From Firmicutes bacterium UBA2058 (GTDB lineage Bacteria; Bacillota; Clostridia; Tissierellales; Sedimentibacteraceae), in NCBI GenBank assembly GCA_002332905.1, contig DDAM01000001.1, forward strand, positions 56,797-71,020: a DNA stretch of 14,224 nucleotides, read 5' to 3'. Shown in pieces: positions 5,885-12,436 of the stretch. Numbering within the stretch: the stretch's first letter is position 1; every line of letters starts with the position of its first letter. The translations under genes were made by a program, and so were the position numbers. The notes below the pieces were generated by a model. That model was not told where the DNA came from. It searched no databases and was given only the letters and a program-made list of their open reading frames with translations.

Positions 5885-6925
5885 ATGGAAAAGCTTAATA
5901 GAGAAAATGATATTATAGTATCTACAATAAATTCAGGTGAAGAGGAGCTAGAGCTTAGCCTTAGACCGCAAAAGCTGACTCAATACATAGGTCAAGACAA
6001 GGTTAAGGAAAAAATGGGCATTTTTATAGAGGCTGCTAAAATGAGAAATGAGCCTTTAGATCATGTGCTATTATCAGGACCTCCGGGGCTTGGAAAAACA
6101 ACTATGGCAAATATTATATCTAATGAAATGGGAGTTAATATTAGAATAACTTCTGGTCCTGCAATAGAAAGACCAGGGGACTTGGCTGCTATATTGACTA
6201 ATCTTAACGAAAATGATGTTTTGTTCATAGATGAAATCCATAGATTAAATAAGAGTGTTGAAGAAATTATGTACCCTGCTATGGAGGATTATGCCTTGGA
6301 TATAATTATAGGCAAAGGACCTTCTGCTCGTTCAATTAGACTTGATTTATCTAAGTTTACTTTGATTGGAGCAACAACAAGAGCAGGTCTTTTAACATCT
6401 CCACTTAGAGATAGATTTGGTGTCATGTGTACTTTGGATTATTATAAAACAGAGGATTTAAAACAAATTATACTTAGGTCAGCAGGTATTATTGGAATTG
6501 AGATAGATGATGCTGGTGCTCAGGAGATTGCAAGGCGTTCAAGAGGAACACCTAGAATTGCTAACAGATTATTAAGAAGAGTTAGAGATTTTGCTATAGT
6601 TAAAGGCAAGGGTAAAATAGATATTGAGACTGCAGATAAGGCATTATTAATGCTTGAAATAGATTCAATTGGTCTTGATAGACTGGATAGGAAAATATTA
6701 AATACAATTATTGATTTCTATAAGGGAGGTCCCGTTGGCGTAGATACCTTAGCTGCATCTATAGGAGAGGAAAGAAGTACTATAGAGGATGTTTATGAGC
6801 CGTATTTATTGCAGATAGGTTTTTTAAATAGAACTCCAAGGGGTCGTGTAGTTACTGAAAAAGGCTTTAAACATGTTAAGAAAGAAAAAACAAAGAAAAG
6901 TCAGCTGGAAATTGATGAGGTATAA
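5885..6925 (+). CDS. ruvB: Holliday junction branch-migration ATPase RuvB
   Basis: A hexameric AAA+ motor that pulls DNA through the RuvA-junction complex. With this start the protein has 346 residues, typical for the family. Walker A is GPPGLGKT at 65-72, Walker B is IDEIHR at 115-120, and sensor 1 is GATTR. The winged-helix C-terminus includes TPRGRVVTEKGF. The SD GGAGG (5875-5879) sits five bases before ATG 5885. The longer frame from TTG 5831 begins inside a hairpin and lacks an SD, so it was not used. The C-terminal tail is lysine-rich. spoIID starts one base after the stop. Confidence 0.96.
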   Translation: MEKLNRENDIIVSTINSGEEELELSLRPQKLTQYIGQDKVKEKMGIFIEAAKMRNEPLDHVLLSGPPGLGKTTMANIISNEMGVNIRITSGPAIERPGDLAAILTNLNENDVLFIDEIHRLNKSVEEIMYPAMEDYALDIIIGKGPSARSIRLDLSKFTLIGATTRAGLLTSPLRDRFGVMCTLDYYKTEDLKQIILRSAGIIGIEIDDAGAQEIARRSRGTPRIANRLLRRVRDFAIVKGKGKIDIETADKALLMLEIDSIGLDRLDRKILNTIIDFYKGGPVGVDTLAASIGEERSTIEDVYEPYLLQIGFLNRTPRGRVVTEKGFKHVKKEKTKKSQLEIDEV

Positions 6926-6926
6926 T

Positions 6927-8681
6927 ATGTCGAAAAAATTATTAAAAATTGTAATGCTTTTTATTGTTTTTACAACTATGCTTACTACTGTTTGTTACGC
7001 TGCGGATTCGGATACAACTGTAAGAATAAGAGTTAGAAGACCAAGAAAGTTTGATGAACAAGTAGATTTAAAAGGTTATGGTAACATAAATGTTTATAAT
7101 ATTCTTGAAAGTGAAGAAGTACCTATTGCTATTTTAGATGAGAATGTAGATGTATTATTAGATACATTTTATAATAATAAGTATTTAATGCAAGAAGGAT
7201 ATGATTCAAATACTATAATTGGACCTTATCATTTAAAATTGACTAACTATGAGTATCCTGATTATAATACTGCGAAATCTAATGCAGATAGCTTAACAGC
7301 TAACTATGGAATTAATTTTTATCCTTTTTATAACGGGAAAACTTTCAACATATATGGTGGTAATTTTATTAATAATGCAGTTGCTTCTGATAAAAAGAAT
7401 GCTTTGCTTCAATCAGGAATTAACTGTGAGGTAGTTAATGGACTTAATAAAAATATATCTGTATATGATACATATAACAATATAGTTTTAATGTATAGCA
7501 GTAATTACAACATATACTTTTCATCATATAACAATGATTTAAATTGTAATTCAATTGTTATTGATAAAAATACATATAGAGGCATGATGGCATTTTCAAC
7601 AGATATAAACAAGCTTGTTTCGATAAATAAAGTTTCTTTAGATTATTATTTATATGGAGTTATTGCTAATGAAATAAGTGCTGTATGGCCAATTGAGGCT
7701 ATAAAGGCTCAGGTTCTTGCTGCAAGAACTTATGCAGTAGCTAATATTAGCCCAAATTCAACTGTTGGCTATGATATGCAGGATAATCAAAACAGTCAGG
7801 TTTATGGGGGTTACGGCAGTGAAAAGTCGATAACTAATGCCTGTGTAGATGAAACAGACGGAAAGATGATATATTATGATAATAAACTAATAACTGCATT
7901 TTTCCATTCTACAAGTGGTGGAAGAACAGAAAATAGTGAAAATATTTGGATGACCCCGCTTCCATATCTTAAAGCAGTTGATGATCCATATTCAAATATT
8001 TCACCCTACACAGAGTGGCAGAAATCTCTAACCAAGGAAAATATTTTAAGTATAGTTAAAGAAACCAATGCTAACATAACTGATGTTTATAATGTTGTAG
8101 TAACAAAGGTTTCAGAAAACGAGAGAGTTTTAGAATGTATAATATCTACAAATGTTGGAGATATTATATTAAAAAAGGAAAATGTTAGAGCAACACTTGG
8201 ATATGATGTATTGCTTAGTTCTTGGTTTACCATAACTACAGACTGTGATTTTTATTTAATTAGTGAAAATAGTTTGAAATTTGATAATAAAGAAAATTCA
8301 AATGATAATATATTAGGTAAAGATAGTTTACTAGATGATAGCTTATTAGATGACAGTGCAAGTAGTCAACAAAATCAAGGAAATAGTAATTCTAGTAGCA
8401 ATACAGAAACACAGAATCCTGATGATAAAAGAGTTTCATTAGACAATAAATATATTGTTTCCTCATCTGGAACATCAAAGATTGATAACAACAATCTAAG
8501 CGTTATTTCTTCTTCCGGTACATCTAAATTATCTGCTGCTTCTAACGTTTACTATTTTAATGGCAGAGGATGGGGACATGGAGTAGGAATGAGCCAATAC
8601 GGAGCTAAAAAAATGGCTGAAGAAGGATTTACATATGAGCAAATTTTAAAGCATTATTATACTGGAGTAGAAATTAAATGA
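6927..8681 (+). CDS. spoIID: Secreted SpoIID/LytB-domain cell-wall enzyme
   Basis: SpoIID-type enzymes are lytic transglycosylases acting on glycan strands, in SpoIID itself during forespore engulfment. The protein (584 residues) starts with a signal peptide: K-rich start, hydrophobic core to about residue 21, likely cleavage near VCYA-A at 25/26. Residues about 80-180 form a region resembling a SPOR-like repeat. The SpoIID core follows, with NEISAVWPIEAIKAQ at 248-262 (Glu249 likely catalytic), ARTYA and FHSTSGGRTE. The final motif GRGWGHGVGMSQYGA starts at 546. Between core and final motif lies an 80-90 residue low-complexity Ser/Asn/Asp insert with repeated LLDDS and SSSGTSK units. It is longer than classical SpoIID (about 340), so it may be a SpoIID paralogue. 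GAGG at 6917-6920 selects ATG 6927 over the upstream in-frame ATG at 6873, which lies inside ruvB. Confidence 0.88.
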   Translation: MSKKLLKIVMLFIVFTTMLTTVCYAADSDTTVRIRVRRPRKFDEQVDLKGYGNINVYNILESEEVPIAILDENVDVLLDTFYNNKYLMQEGYDSNTIIGPYHLKLTNYEYPDYNTAKSNADSLTANYGINFYPFYNGKTFNIYGGNFINNAVASDKKNALLQSGINCEVVNGLNKNISVYDTYNNIVLMYSSNYNIYFSSYNNDLNCNSIVIDKNTYRGMMAFSTDINKLVSINKVSLDYYLYGVIANEISAVWPIEAIKAQVLAARTYAVANISPNSTVGYDMQDNQNSQVYGGYGSEKSITNACVDETDGKMIYYDNKLITAFFHSTSGGRTENSENIWMTPLPYLKAVDDPYSNISPYTEWQKSLTKENILSIVKETNANITDVYNVVVTKVSENERVLECIISTNVGDIILKKENVRATLGYDVLLSSWFTITTDCDFYLISENSLKFDNKENSNDNILGKDSLLDDSLLDDSASSQQNQGNSNSSSNTETQNPDDKRVSLDNKYIVSSSGTSKIDNNNLSVISSSGTSKLSAASNVYYFNGRGWGHGVGMSQYGAKKMAEEGFTYEQILKHYYTGVEIK

Positions 8682-9718
8682 TAGATGTACAGTTAAAAAC
8701 AAGTGATTTTTATTACGATTTACCTGAAGAATTAATTGCTCAAGTTCCATTAGAGAACAGAACTCATTCAAGGTTAATGGTTTTGGATAAGGAAAATGGT
8801 AATATAGAACATAAACATTTTTATGATATAGTTGATTATTTAAATGCAGGTGATTGTATAGTAATAAATGATACTAAAGTATTACCAGCAAGATTATATG
8901 GTGTAAAAAAGGATACTAAGGCTGTAATTGAGCTTTTACTCTTAAAAAGAGTTGAAGATAAAAAGTGGGAAACTCTCGTAAAGCCTGGAAAAAAAGCTAA
9001 GCTAGATACTGAAATTGTATTTAAAGAAGGTTTACTTGAGGGTAAAATAGTAGACGTGTTAGATACTGGAAACAGAATTATAGAATTTAAATATGAAAGT
9101 ATATTTGAAGAAATTTTAGACCAGCTGGGAGAAATGCCATTACCTCCATATATACACGAAAAATTAGAGGATAAAAATAGATATCAAACAGTATATGCGA
9201 GTCATCCAGGATCAGCTGCTGCACCAACTGCAGGACTGCACTTTACTAACGAAGTAATTAAAACCCTAGAGGATAAAGGTGTAAATATAGCAAAGCTTAC
9301 GCTTCATGTAGGACTTGGTACATTTAGACCAGTAAAAGCTGAATATATAACAGAACATAAAATGCATTCTGAGTATTATGAAATTAATGAGGAGGCAGCG
9401 CGGAAGATAAATTATGCAAAAGATAATGGAAAAAAAGTTATATCAGTAGGTACTACATCAACACGTACACTTGAAACAATTAGTGATGATAAAGGATATG
9501 TAAAAGCTTCAAATGGATGGACCGATATATTTATTTATCCAGGATATAAATTTAAACTAGTAGATGGACTTATTACTAATTTCCATTTACCAGAGTCAAC
9601 ATTGATAATGTTAGTTAGTACCTTAGCAGGTAAAGAAAATACGATGAATGCATACAAGGAAGCAGTAAAAGAAAAATACAGATTTTTTAGCTTTGGTGAT
9701 GCAATGTTTATTAAGTAA
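8678..9718 (+). CDS. queA: S-adenosylmethionine:tRNA ribosyltransferase-isomerase QueA
   Basis: QueA transfers and isomerises the ribosyl part of S-adenosylmethionine onto preQ1 at tRNA position 34, giving epoxyqueuosine. The 346-residue length matches the family. Recognisable stretches are FYYDLPEELIAQVPLENR at 11-28, SRLMVLD, INDTKVLPARL at 64-73, GSAAAPTAGLHFT at 178-190, LHVGLGTFRPV at 209-219 and VGTTSTRTLE. The ATG overlaps the spoIID stop (ATGA at 8678-8681), so translation is probably coupled; a GGAG lies 11 bases upstream. It acts just after Tgt, encoded next, in the queuosine pathway. Confidence 0.96.
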   Translation: MIDVQLKTSDFYYDLPEELIAQVPLENRTHSRLMVLDKENGNIEHKHFYDIVDYLNAGDCIVINDTKVLPARLYGVKKDTKAVIELLLLKRVEDKKWETLVKPGKKAKLDTEIVFKEGLLEGKIVDVLDTGNRIIEFKYESIFEEILDQLGEMPLPPYIHEKLEDKNRYQTVYASHPGSAAAPTAGLHFTNEVIKTLEDKGVNIAKLTLHVGLGTFRPVKAEYITEHKMHSEYYEINEEAARKINYAKDNGKKVISVGTTSTRTLETISDDKGYVKASNGWTDIFIYPGYKFKLVDGLITNFHLPESTLIMLVSTLAGKENTMNAYKEAVKEKYRFFSFGDAMFIK

Positions 9719-9725
9719 GGGCAAA

Positions 9726-9776
9726 AGTGCGAAGAAGAACGTTTCGCACTATGGAAGAATCAAAAAACGATTCTTC
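9726..9776 (+). repeat. Two-hairpin element in the queA-tgt gap
   Basis: Hairpin 1 pairs AGTGCGAA (9726-9733) with TTCGCACT (9743-9750), a perfect 8-bp stem extendable by one G-U pair. Hairpin 2 pairs GAAGAATC (9754-9761) with GATTCTTC (9769-9776) around a 7-base A-rich loop. The order, AGT-frame hairpin then GAAGAAT hairpin, differs from the ruvB leader, where the GAAGAAT hairpin comes first. No T tract follows either stem. Confidence 0.8.
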
Positions 9777-9777
9777 A
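9749..9777 (+). repeat. 29-base hairpin module, copy 2 (tgt leader)
   Basis: Direct-repeat partner of 5792-5820, with 27 of 29 bases the same. Here the stem is one base pair longer (C-G closing pair). Conservation across a 4-kb distance in untranslated DNA, flanked by unrelated sequence, points to a dispersed element rather than chance. Confidence 0.85.
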
Positions 9778-9809
9778 TCAAATCTTGAAAGAGGGGCATA
9801 GACATAAGA

Positions 9810-10925
9810 ATGTTTAGTTTTGAATTATTAAAAGAATCAGATGAATGTAAAGCAAGACTTGGAAAAATTCATACAAATCATGGAGATATAGAAACACCAA
9901 TATTTATGCCAGTAGGAACAAAGGCGACAGTAAAGGCTATGGCACCTGAAGAATTAAAGGATATTGAAGCACAAATTATTTTAAGTAACACATATCATTT
10001 GTATTTAAGACCAGGTCATGATTTAGTAAAAGAAGCAGGTGGTCTTCATAAGTTTATGAATTGGGATAGACCAATACTTACAGATAGTGGTGGATTTCAG
10101 GTATTTAGCTTAGGTAATCTAAGAAAAATTAATGAAGAGGGTGTGGAGTTTAGATCACACGTAGATGGCTCTAAGCATTTTATAAGCCCTGAAAAGTCGA
10201 TGGAGATACAAAATTATCTAGGCTCAGATATAATGATGGCATTTGATGAATGTGTTCCATATCCAGCAACTTATGAGTATACTAAAGCTTCTATGGAAAG
10301 AACAACTAGATGGGCAAAAAGATGTAAGGAATATCATAAAAATACAGATAATCAAGCACTTTTTGGTATTGTTCAAGGAGGTATGTACAAGGATTTAAGA
10401 ACTGAAAGTGTTAATCAGTTAGTTGAACTTGACTTCCCTGGATATGCAGTTGGTGGATTAAGTGTTGGTGAGCCTAAAGATATAATGGTTGAGCTACTTG
10501 ATTATACAGTAGAGCAGCTGCCTAAAAATAAGCCTAGATATCTAATGGGAGTAGGAAGTCCTGATTATTTATTTGAGGCAGTTCAAAGTGGTATAGATAT
10601 GGCTGACTGTGTAATGCCAACTAGGATGGCTAGAAATGGGGCATTTATGACAAGTGCCGGACAAGTAACTATTAAAAATGCAAAATACATACATGACTTT
10701 TCACCTATTGATAAGGAATGTAGTTGTTATACATGTAAAAATTATTCTAAGGCATATATAAGACATTTATTTAAGGAAAATGAAATCTTAGGTGCTAGAC
10801 TTGCAACGATTCATAATTTATTTTTCTTGATTAATCTTATGAAAAATATTAGAATGAGTATTAAAGGTAATTATTTCTTAGAGTATAAAAAAGAGTTTTA
10901 TTCCAAATATGGTTATGAAAAATAA
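9810..10925 (+). CDS. tgt: tRNA-guanine transglycosylase Tgt
   Basis: Bacterial Tgt exchanges guanine-34 in the anticodon of Asp, Asn, His and Tyr tRNAs for preQ1. The 371-residue length is normal. LTDSGGFQVFSL contains the general acid/base Asp92; the GIVQGG and GGLSVGEP loops bind preQ1. The nucleophile is Asp266 in ADCVMPTR. The zinc site is C304, C306, C309 and H335. The only SD-like stretch, GAGGGG at 9791-9796, lies 13 bases upstream of the ATG, longer than ideal, and no closer alternative start exists in frame. The two-hairpin element precedes it. With queA it forms the core of queuosine tRNA modification; yajC follows after 11 bases. Confidence 0.96.
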   Translation: MFSFELLKESDECKARLGKIHTNHGDIETPIFMPVGTKATVKAMAPEELKDIEAQIILSNTYHLYLRPGHDLVKEAGGLHKFMNWDRPILTDSGGFQVFSLGNLRKINEEGVEFRSHVDGSKHFISPEKSMEIQNYLGSDIMMAFDECVPYPATYEYTKASMERTTRWAKRCKEYHKNTDNQALFGIVQGGMYKDLRTESVNQLVELDFPGYAVGGLSVGEPKDIMVELLDYTVEQLPKNKPRYLMGVGSPDYLFEAVQSGIDMADCVMPTRMARNGAFMTSAGQVTIKNAKYIHDFSPIDKECSCYTCKNYSKAYIRHLFKENEILGARLATIHNLFFLINLMKNIRMSIKGNYFLEYKKEFYSKYGYEK

Positions 10926-10936
10926 AGGAGGAAATC

Positions 10937-11338
10937 ATGATTAACAATTTAAGTATCTTTGGTTTAACAACAGCAGCACCTGCAGGAGGTATATCAGCAT
11001 ACTCAAGCATTATAATGCTTGTTGCTATGTTTGCAATCTTTTACTTTGTGCTTATAAGACCACAAAAGAAGAAAGATAAAGAAATTAAGCAAATGAGAGA
11101 TAGTATTTCAATTGGTGATGATGTAATTACTATAGGTGGAATTCACGGTAAAATAGCTAAAGTTAGTGATGAAACTATAGTTTTAGAATTAAGTCATGGA
11201 AAGCAAAGAATTACTTTTTCTAAATGGGCTATTGGTAGCGTAGATAAAAAAGGTAAAGAGTCAAACAGTAAAGAAGTTGTTGAAACTGAAGCTATTGAAG
11301 AAAATTCTTCAGAAGATACAAAAAAAGATGACAAATAG
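10937..11338 (+). CDS. yajC: Preprotein translocase accessory subunit YajC
   Basis: YajC is a small single-pass inner-membrane protein associated with SecDF-SecYEG. This 133-residue protein has one hydrophobic segment at about 22-40 (SSIIMLVAMFAIFYFVLI), followed by the conserved RPQKKKDKEIKQM basic stretch. The core YajC motif comes next: ISIGDDVITIGGIHGKIAKVSDETIVLEL. The C-terminal tail is acidic and disordered-looking, rich in Glu, Asp and Lys. It has a very strong SD, AAAGGAGG at 10924-10931. The tgt-yajC order is typical, but the usual downstream Sec genes (secD, secF) are absent: a terminator and decayed DNA follow. Confidence 0.95.
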   Translation: MINNLSIFGLTTAAPAGGISAYSSIIMLVAMFAIFYFVLIRPQKKKDKEIKQMRDSISIGDDVITIGGIHGKIAKVSDETIVLELSHGKQRITFSKWAIGSVDKKGKESNSKEVVETEAIEENSSEDTKKDDK

Positions 11339-11367
11339 TAAAAATAAAAAAAGCAGGATAATACCCA

Positions 11368-11390
11368 ATGTCATTAAGTTAAGATGACAT
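11368..11390. repeat. Short inverted repeat between yajC and its terminator
   Basis: ATGTCAT at 11368-11374 and ATGACAT at 11384-11390 form a perfect 7-bp inverted repeat with a 9-base spacer. It could be a weak hairpin or an old insertion-sequence end; no flanking duplication was found to support the latter. Confidence 0.4.
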
Positions 11391-11403
11391 CCCAAAACAA
11401 AGA

Positions 11404-11447
11404 AGTCATTGAAAGATAAATATATATCTTCAATGGCTTTTTGTTTT
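11404..11447 (+). terminator. Intrinsic terminator of the ruv-queA-tgt-yajC operon
   Basis: A 14-bp stem pairs 11404-11418 with 11425-11438, with one G-U pair and one bulged A, around a 6-base loop, and runs into TTTTTGTTTT. The outer flanks (CAAAAC at 11393-11398 and GTTTTG at 11443-11448) could extend the stem. It marks the end of the housekeeping block. Confidence 0.88.
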
Positions 11448-11502
11448 GAAATATTTAATTAAGCTATATTTTTTTGCATGACAAAAAACAGAGTGAAGTC
11501 TC

Positions 11503-11791
11503 TGTAAAAAAATCTTCATTGGTCAATCTACTAAAAATGTTAGTGTCTTTAAAATTAGTGTAGAAAATAAATATGTAAAAGCAAATTTAACAACAGGTAA
11601 AAAAAAATCAAGATGAAAAGTACACAAACATGTATTGGAAAGTTAAATTTGTAGGAGAAAAAAATATTGAAAAAGCTAAGACTTTAAAGGATAAGGATAA
11701 AATCGAAATTCTTAAAGGTGCAATAGAAAATACATATGATAAAGAAAATAAAATCCTATGGGTTAATGTAACAATATTTGATTTTATGTAA
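11503..11791 (+). pseudogene. Small frameshifted gene, possible OB-fold/ssDNA-binding-like protein
   Basis: Two frames join into one protein-like reading. Frame one reads KKIFIGQSTKNVSVFKIS through VKANLTTGKK and stops at TGA 11614-11616. Removing one A from the run of nine at 11599-11607 continues it as NQDEKYTNMYWKVKFVG to VTIFDFM and TAA 11789-11791. The intact product would have been about 95 residues. The start codon is also lost: in-frame TGT and a stop lie where an ATG is expected. The strand pattern (IFIGQ..., MYWKVKFVG..., KIEILKGAIENTYDKENKILWVNVTIFDF) resembles small OB-fold, SSB-like proteins of mobile elements, but I do not firmly recognise the family. It is on the + strand like its neighbours and has no usable promoter or SD. 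Confidence 0.55.
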
Positions 11792-11831
11792 TGAAATCGT
11801 ATTTAAATAGGAAATAAAAAAGCAACTGTTT

Positions 11832-11969
11832 TGATATGCTCCCTTTATGGTAGACAGTAAAAATAATAAAACTGCTATTGTTATGGGAGTATTTTTTATG
11901 AGTAGAAAATCAAAAGTAAATTATGAATTTAAAATAAAAGCTGTTAAAGATTACCTGTTGAATATATAA
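11832..11969 (+). mobile_element. Left-end stub of an IS3-family insertion sequence
   Basis: The stretch begins TGATATGCTCCC, typical in my recollection of IS3/IS150-group ends in Clostridia. It contains a long imperfect hairpin (CTCCC 11839-11843 with GGGAG 11885-11889, plus CAGT/ACTG inside) just before a short OrfA-like start. Such structure at an IS end can limit read-in transcription. The element breaks off after the first 23 codons; there is no catalytic OrfB and no right end in the window. Family placement is from the OrfA start and end pattern, not a database match. Confidence 0.55.
11898..11969 (+). pseudogene. Truncated IS3-type OrfA transposase N-terminus
   Basis: ATG at 11898 reads MSRKSKVNYEFKIKAVKDYL and then LNI-stop at 11967-11969. 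The basic start and K-(I/V)-KAV-KDYL pattern match the beginning of the helix-turn-helix OrfA of IS3-family elements, normally about 90-170 residues. Everything beyond the first helix is missing, so it is non-functional. Confidence 0.55.
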
Positions 11970-11982
11970 ACTCTTGTTGTAG

Positions 11983-12162
11983 TGCAAAAAGACTTGTTTT
12001 CCATCTATAGATGAAATGTGTCAAAAATTAAAAGTATCAAATATTGATATAAAAACTTCTATAGCAGAATTGCATATTAAAGGTCTAATTTTAAGTTCGG
12101 ATAGTGTATACCCTAAAGACATATTAAGCACCCCACCATGGGCGAAAAAAATACACCCATAA
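11983..12162 (+). pseudogene. Winged-helix-like fragment, possibly a DprA C-terminus
   Basis: An open stretch after TAG 11980-11982 reads CKKTCFPSIDEMCQKLKVSN then IDIKTSIAELHIKGLI and ends at TAA 12160-12162. The SIDE-x-C-x-KL ... (T/S)-x-x-EL-x-x-KGLI pattern is that of a winged-helix domain. It resembles the short C-terminal domain of the DNA-uptake protein DprA, though other winged-helix proteins fit too. Its only in-frame ATG is at 12016, with no SD. The last 15 codons (DILSTPPWAKKIHP) do not resemble the domain and probably come from a junction with other DNA. It is a remnant, and the family is uncertain. Confidence 0.35.
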
Positions 12163-12211
12163 CTAGTACCTATAATTTAATTTTTAAAATTTAGTATTTT
12201 TTAATTTTTCT

Positions 12212-12235
12212 TGATATAATACTATCCTTAAGGAT
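12212..12235 (+). promoter_or_regulatory. Extended -10 with adjacent 12-bp palindrome
   Basis: TGATATAAT at 12212-12220 is a perfect extended -10, but its -35 is poor. Four bases downstream lies ATCCTTAAGGAT (12224-12235), a perfect palindrome covering the expected start site, where a repressor could block initiation. The next gene begins 200 bases later, so this could be a distal ABC promoter or a relic of a lost gene. Confidence 0.4.
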
Positions 12236-12346
12236 TTCATCTTTGGTATACTCATGATTTTTTCTATTATAATTTTGCTATGAACAGTTGGATTCACGAC
12301 AAAATACTATAGATTTCTATAATAATCCGCTATAAAATGTTAATAA

Positions 12347-12375
12347 TTGACATAAATAGAATTGAATAGTAAAAT
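12347..12375 (+). promoter_or_regulatory. Promoter of the ABC exporter gene
   Basis: TTGACA at 12347-12352, exactly 17 bases, then TAAAAT at 12370-12375. Transcription would start about 55 bases before the ATG at 12437. The SD is AGAAAGG at 12421-12427, nine bases before the start. Confidence 0.8.
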
Positions 12376-12436
12376 ATATAAAAGAAAAAAACTTCGATGA
12401 AATATAATAAAATAACCAGTAGAAAGGTTTATTTCA

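Larger units (their letters stand above)
12163..12436 (+). other. Non-coding leader region of the ABC exporter gene
   Basis: No gene is seen on either strand of this very AT-rich stretch. It contains two promoter-like sites, described separately: an extended -10 with a palindrome at 12212-12235, and a near-consensus promoter at 12347-12375. A tiny ATG frame at 12282 is only about ten codons long and lacks an SD. Confidence 0.6.

Noticed and set aside
6873..6926. Upstream ATG for spoIID inside ruvB
   Set aside because: It would put a basic 18-residue stretch before the signal peptide and lies within ruvB; the SD GAGG at 6917 serves ATG 6927.
3661..9777. CRISPR array
   Set aside because: The repeats are few, far apart, palindromic with differing stems and not separated by regular spacers; no cas genes are seen.
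3589..9809. Reading the intergenic hairpins as Rho-independent terminators
   Set aside because: None is followed by a T tract and several end immediately before an SD, so they do not have terminator form.
11478..11507. Small ATG frame MTKNRVKSL
   Set aside because: It is nine codons long, has no SD and overlaps the degraded start of the frameshifted gene.
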